Source: Amycolatopsis thailandensis (lineage in GTDB: Bacteria > Actinomycetota > Actinomycetes > Mycobacteriales > Pseudonocardiaceae). From it: 64,000 bases of DNA. Below, in pieces: positions 60,215-64,000 of this stretch. Each line of letters begins with the position of its first letter. The first letter of the stretch is position 1. The DNA lies in NCBI RefSeq assembly GCF_002234405.1, contig NZ_NMQT01000062.1:1-64000 (forward strand). Reading direction: 5' to 3'. A model generated the notes under the pieces. That model ran no database searches, had not been told where the DNA came from, and saw nothing but the letters and a program-made list of their open reading frames with translations. The position numbers and the translations under genes were made by a program.

Positions 60215-62059
60215 TCAGGGTTTCGGCAGCCGCGAGGCGATCGAGCCGGCGATCTCCTTCGCCCGGTCGCAAGGGCTTCCGCTCCCCTCGCGCGCCAGCA
60301 GCCGGACGGCGACATGTTCGACCTCGCGGTCCGAAAGCGGACGGTGCCGCCACGTCACGGCGCAGTTCGAACCGCCGAACTCCCGTATGTCGCCCGTGAC
60401 ACCGCTGCCGAGGTCGACCGGGGCCCCTTCGGGCACGAACGCGCCCCGCTGCAGTTCGACGGTCAGTGTGTCCCCGGCGCCCACCCACTCACAGATCCGC
60501 AGCGTCCGCGGCGCGGGCTGGGCGTTGGGCATGTTCTTGGTGACGACCGCGGGATCGGCGACCGCGCACGGGTCGAGCGGGAGGATGCCGCCAGGCTCAC
60601 CGGGGCGGTCGACCTCGTGCGTGCGCAGCCGGGTGAGGGCCGCGCTCAGCATGTCGTCGGCGGCCTTGCAGGGATCGCCTTCCCGGCCGGGATGGGAGAC
60701 GACGACGCCGAGCCGCCGGTCCGCCGGCAGCTGGGCGACCGAGTCGCATCCGCCGCTGATCGTGCTGCGCAGCAACGGAAGTCCTTCGGCGGTGCGGTCG
60801 GTCCGTTCGAGACTGCTCGCCGTCACACCTTCGCCGAGCCGCAGTTCGAAGGACACACCCTTGAGACCGGTGTACTTGCATCGGGCCGGGTAGAGCGAGT
60901 CCGTGTCCGCCTTCAGGGTGCCGAATTCCTGCACGAACCGGCCCGCGAGCACCTTGCACGGATCCACCAGGCGCAGGCGTTCCGCGCTGAGCGCCTCGGC
61001 CGCCGCCAGCGACGTCGTTCCCGGGCTCTCGGGTTTGGCGTAGTCGGCGATGGAGAGGCCGAGCGCCACGATCCCGGCGACCAGCAGCAGAACGACCCCG
61101 GCCAGCGAGCCGAACAGGATCTTCTTCGTCCGCGGCGCCATCTTCTTCGGCGGTGGCCGCCAGATCGGCAGCGGCAGGGCCAGCACCGAGCGCACTTCGG
61201 CGTCCTGCCGCTGGATCCGGGCGTGCACGGCGGGCGGCCAGGGCGCCGCCCCCGGCGGCACGGGGCCGAGATGGTCCAGGATCTGCTCCGGGGTCGGCCT
61301 CTGCGCGGGGTTCTTGGCGAGGCAGGGTTCGGCGAGCCGCCGGATCTCGTCCGGGACGGCGCTGAAATCCGCGGCGGCGTGCACGACGTTATACAGCGTT
61401 TGCGGTGCGGTCGGGCCGGTGAAGGGGCCGCGTCCGGTGGCCGCCATGACCAGGATCGCGCCGAGGGAGAACACGTCGCTCGCGCCGGTGACCTGCCCGC
61501 TGCCCGCCTGTTCCGGGGACATGAACGCGGGCGACCCGATGATCGCGCCCGTGCCGGTGAGTTCCTGCGCCTCCTCGGCCACCCGCGCGATGCCGAAGTC
61601 GATCACCCTGGGCCCGTCACTCGTCAGGATGATGTTGCTGGGCTTGAGGTCGCGGTGGATCAGCCCGGCACGGTGGATCTCGGTCAGCGCGGCGGCGAGC
61701 CCGGACGCCAGCAGGCGGACCGACTCGGCGGGCAGCGGCCCGGCGGCGTCCACCGCCTCCTTCAACGACGGCCCGGTGACGAAGACCGAGGCGAGCCACG
61801 GGGTTTCCGCCTCCGCGTCGGCGTCCATGACCGCGGCGGTGTAGGCGCCGGAGACCAGCCGCGAGGTGGCGACCTCGCGGCGGAACCGTTCACGGAAGCG
61901 TGGATCGTGCGCGAACTGGGCGTGCAGCTGCTTGACCGCGACGAGCCTGCCGTCCGGCGCCAGGCCGAGCACGACCCGGCCCATCCCGCCTTCACCGAGC
62001 TCGGCGACGATCCGGTACGGGCCGATCTGCCGGGGTTCGGCGGGGTGCAACGGTTTCAC
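60215..62059 (-). CDS. Receptor Ser/Thr protein kinase, second of tandem pair
   Basis: 614 residues. Kinase domain about 12-270: IVAELGEGGMGRVVLGLAPD, VAVKQLHAQFAHDPRFRERF, LIHRDLKPSNIILTSDGPRV, IDFGIARVAEEAQELTGTGA, GSPAFMSPEQAGSGQVTGAS. A membrane helix at about 325-345 (LFGSLAGVVLLLVAGIVALG) leads to an outer region with two similar modules, each with a DPC start and a second Cys (VDPCKVLAGRFVQEF and LDPCAVADPAVVTKN). GTG start 9 bases after the stop of its tandem paralogue; same operon. Signals sensed are unknown. Confidence 0.92.
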   Translation of the reverse strand: MKPLHPAEPRQIGPYRIVAELGEGGMGRVVLGLAPDGRLVAVKQLHAQFAHDPRFRERFRREVATSRLVSGAYTAAVMDADAEAETPWLASVFVTGPSLKEAVDAAGPLPAESVRLLASGLAAALTEIHRAGLIHRDLKPSNIILTSDGPRVIDFGIARVAEEAQELTGTGAIIGSPAFMSPEQAGSGQVTGASDVFSLGAILVMAATGRGPFTGPTAPQTLYNVVHAAADFSAVPDEIRRLAEPCLAKNPAQRPTPEQILDHLGPVPPGAAPWPPAVHARIQRQDAEVRSVLALPLPIWRPPPKKMAPRTKKILFGSLAGVVLLLVAGIVALGLSIADYAKPESPGTTSLAAAEALSAERLRLVDPCKVLAGRFVQEFGTLKADTDSLYPARCKYTGLKGVSFELRLGEGVTASSLERTDRTAEGLPLLRSTISGGCDSVAQLPADRRLGVVVSHPGREGDPCKAADDMLSAALTRLRTHEVDRPGEPGGILPLDPCAVADPAVVTKNMPNAQPAPRTLRICEWVGAGDTLTVELQRGAFVPEGAPVDLGSGVTGDIREFGGSNCAVTWRHRPLSDREVEHVAVRLLAREGSGSPCDRAKEIAGSIASRLPKP

Positions 62060-62068
62060 TGATCAGCC

Positions 62069-63952
62069 CTAGGGTTTCGGGAGTTTCGGCAGCAGCACTT
62101 CGGCGAAGCCCTTCGCCTTGTCGCATGCCTGACCGGCGGTCAGTTTGGTCCCGCTCGTGCTGAACGTCAGCTCGACGTTCTCGCCGTCACGATCGCTGAT
62201 CTGCCGATGCCGCCAGCTCAGCGAGCAGGACGAGCGCGCGACACCGTCGTCCTTCTCGGCCAAGTACACGGTCTTGCCACCGATATCCAGCGTCGCGGTG
62301 TCGGTGTAGTAGGAGTCCTTCGACTGGAACGGCGGATAGCCCTTCAGGAGCTTCAGCCGCAGGCCGCCCGCCGCGTCGTACCGGCATTCGTGCAGGTGCT
62401 CGCGAATGGCTTCGACCACGGGCCCGATCAGCCGGTCCGCCGTCGCGGGGCCGACCAGCGCGCACGGGTCCAGCAGGGCCAGTGTGCCCGCCGGGAGTTC
62501 GCGTTCCTGGCCGCCCGCCCTGATCCGTTTCACCGTGTCGGTCAGCGCGGCCTTCACCACGGCGCAGGCTTCGTCCTTTGTGGACATCGAGTTCACCCGG
62601 GCGCTGAGACTGGTGTTCGCCACCCCGGTGATGGGCACCGACACGCCACAGGAGTCGTCGGATCCCTTGAGGGTCAGCGGAAGCCCTTCGAGCTCGCCGC
62701 TCGGTTCGCCGCTGACCAGGCCGCCGGCGATGTCCAGGTCCAGCCATTGGTCCGCGGGCGAGGAGTACGTGCAGGAGTCGAAGTCGACTGAGTTCTTCTT
62801 GGTCAGCTTCCCGAGTCCGGGCACGTCACGACCTTCGAGCACCTTGCACAGGTCGACCTTGCGCAGGTTGTCCGGGCCGAGCGGATCCGCGTTGACCGGG
62901 GTGGTCACCGGTACGTCCGGCGCCGCCGAACCGCTCGGCGCCGCGACGGCCGCAGGCGGGTCCTCTCCGTTCAGCGACACCGCGGCGACGACGCCACCGA
63001 CGAGCAGCACCACGGCGGCCGCGGCGAGTCCCGCGTACAGGCCGCGCCGGGACCTCTTCGCCGGAGTCGGGTTCAGCAGCCGCCGGATCTCGGCCTGCTG
63101 GGTCTCGATGAGGTGCGAAACCACCGGCGGCCACGGGGTGACCATCGGCGGGATCGGACCCAGCCGCTCCAGCACCCAGGCCGGGGACGGCCGGTCCGCC
63201 GGGTTCTTCGCCAGGCACGGCTCGACGATCTGCCGGAGTTCCGGCGCCAGATGCCGCAGGTCGGGCTGGACGTGCACGACGTTGTAGAGGGTGTGCGGGG
63301 TGGACGTCCCGGTGAAGGGGTTCGATCCGGTCGCGGCCATCACCAGCAGCGCGCCGAAGGAGAACATGTCGCTCGCCGGGGTCAGCGGCTTGCCCTCGGC
63401 CTGTTCCGGCGACATGAACCCGGGCGAACCGATCACCGCGCCGGTGTGTGTGAGTTCGGAGTCGCCTTCGACGGCGCGGGCGATCCCGAAGTCGATCACC
63501 CGGGGGCCGTCACCGGTGAGGATGACGTTGCTCGGCTTCAGGTCCCGGTGGATCAGCCCGGCGCGGTGGATGTCGCCCAGCGCCAGCGCGAGCCCGGCGG
63601 CGAGATGCCGGACAGCCGTCGGCGGCAGCGGCCCGCCCGCCGAGACCGCCTCGGACAGCGCCGGTCCCGGCACGAACACCGAGGCCAGCCACGGTGTCGG
63701 CGCGTTCGGATCGGCGTCCATGACCGGGGCGGTGTACGCGCCGGACACCAGACGCGACGTTTCGACCTCCCGCCGGAACCGCTCGCGGAAGCCGGGGTCG
63801 TGCGCGAAACCCGGGTGGACCTGCTTGATCGCGACCAGGCGTCCGTCGGAGGAGATCCCGAGCAGCACCCGGCCCATCCCGCCCTCGCCGAGCGCGGCGA
63901 ACACCCGGTAGCGCCCCACGCCGGTGGGTTCGCCGGTGTTCAACGGCTTCAC
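62069..63952 (-). CDS. Receptor Ser/Thr protein kinase, first of tandem pair
   Basis: 627 residues, same plan as the downstream kinase and clearly its duplicate. Kinase: VFAALGEGGMGRVLLGISSD, VAIKQVHPGFAHDPGFRERF, LIHRDLKPSNVILTGDGPRV, IDFGIARAVEGDSELTHTGA. Membrane helix about 317-337 (GLYAGLAAAAVVLLVGGVVA). The outer part again has two Cys-paired modules (VDLCKVLEGRDVPGL, LDPCALVGPATADRL). GTG 63952 was chosen because AAGGGGG lies 6 bases upstream; a GTG further out at 63991 lacks this. Upstream control region lies beyond the window. Confidence 0.92.
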   Translation of the reverse strand: MKPLNTGEPTGVGRYRVFAALGEGGMGRVLLGISSDGRLVAIKQVHPGFAHDPGFRERFRREVETSRLVSGAYTAPVMDADPNAPTPWLASVFVPGPALSEAVSAGGPLPPTAVRHLAAGLALALGDIHRAGLIHRDLKPSNVILTGDGPRVIDFGIARAVEGDSELTHTGAVIGSPGFMSPEQAEGKPLTPASDMFSFGALLVMAATGSNPFTGTSTPHTLYNVVHVQPDLRHLAPELRQIVEPCLAKNPADRPSPAWVLERLGPIPPMVTPWPPVVSHLIETQQAEIRRLLNPTPAKRSRRGLYAGLAAAAVVLLVGGVVAAVSLNGEDPPAAVAAPSGSAAPDVPVTTPVNADPLGPDNLRKVDLCKVLEGRDVPGLGKLTKKNSVDFDSCTYSSPADQWLDLDIAGGLVSGEPSGELEGLPLTLKGSDDSCGVSVPITGVANTSLSARVNSMSTKDEACAVVKAALTDTVKRIRAGGQERELPAGTLALLDPCALVGPATADRLIGPVVEAIREHLHECRYDAAGGLRLKLLKGYPPFQSKDSYYTDTATLDIGGKTVYLAEKDDGVARSSCSLSWRHRQISDRDGENVELTFSTSGTKLTAGQACDKAKGFAEVLLPKLPKP

Positions 63953-64000
63953 GAAAGGCCCCCTTGTCCGGGGCCGATGGTACAAAACCACCCGTAAGTG

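Overview
The window is high-GC actinobacterial DNA. GTG starts are frequent, 4-bp ATGA/GTGA stop-start overlaps are common, and there are type VII secretion substrates, many transmembrane Ser/Thr kinases and numerous long intergenic palindromes. Gene content and palindromic repeats of the kind GTCCGTGAAGG...CCTTCACGGAC suggest the Pseudonocardiaceae, most likely Amycolatopsis; this is inference, since there is no rRNA or marker gene. The left edge is a real contig end: bases 1-33 match the Illumina TruSeq read-2 adapter at 28 of 33 positions, so the first gene is cut by assembly, not biology.

Layout. 0.03-7 kb: an acid-catabolism locus. CoA-transferase A/B, a two-domain 3-hydroxyacyl-CoA dehydrogenase and an acyl-CoA dehydrogenase lie on minus; LysR regulator, MHS-family symporter and MaoC-like hydratase lie on plus; a shared motif sits on both sides of lysR. 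7-15.8 kb: a MerR regulator with its own promoter and a divergent secreted peptidase promoter, a GPP34 protein, a DHA2 exporter with an extra C-terminal domain, a secreted HAF-repeat protein and an aminoglycoside-phosphotransferase-like kinase. 16-26 kb: secreted carboxylesterase, fused indolepyruvate:ferredoxin oxidoreductase with divergent Lrp/AsnC regulator, and a WYL regulator divergent from a short UvrA. 26-36 kb: a second YidC with DUF6412 and lipoprotein neighbours, two ABC-F proteins, a type VII polymorphic toxin module with a frameshift, a YdcF protein and a methyltransferase. One ABC-F gene has a leader peptide and attenuator-like hairpin. 36-45 kb: envelope and signalling genes, including a Ser/Thr kinase with membrane partners, a response regulator-histidine kinase-PP2C operon, and TerC under a yybP-ykoY riboswitch followed by an unlisted 37-residue membrane peptide. 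45-47 kb: a repeat-rich stretch holding the second copy of a 287-bp dispersed element. 60-64 kb: two tRNA-Val genes and a tandem pair of receptor Ser/Thr kinases.

The most interesting locus is 47-58.8 kb. Two divergent operons face each other. One encodes a glycosyltransferase, an SDR reductase and a secreted antigen-85-like esterase. The other encodes a small secreted protein, a FadD32-like fatty acyl-AMP ligase, an ACP-KS-AT-ACP-TE synthase with the exact Pks13 domain order, and a DHA2 exporter. Together this resembles a compact mycolate-type condensation, reduction, glycosylation/transfer and export pathway. It sits in a lineage that, if the taxonomic guess is right, is described as lacking mycolic acids. 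An unusual alpha-branched lipid or glycolipid product is a reasonable hypothesis.
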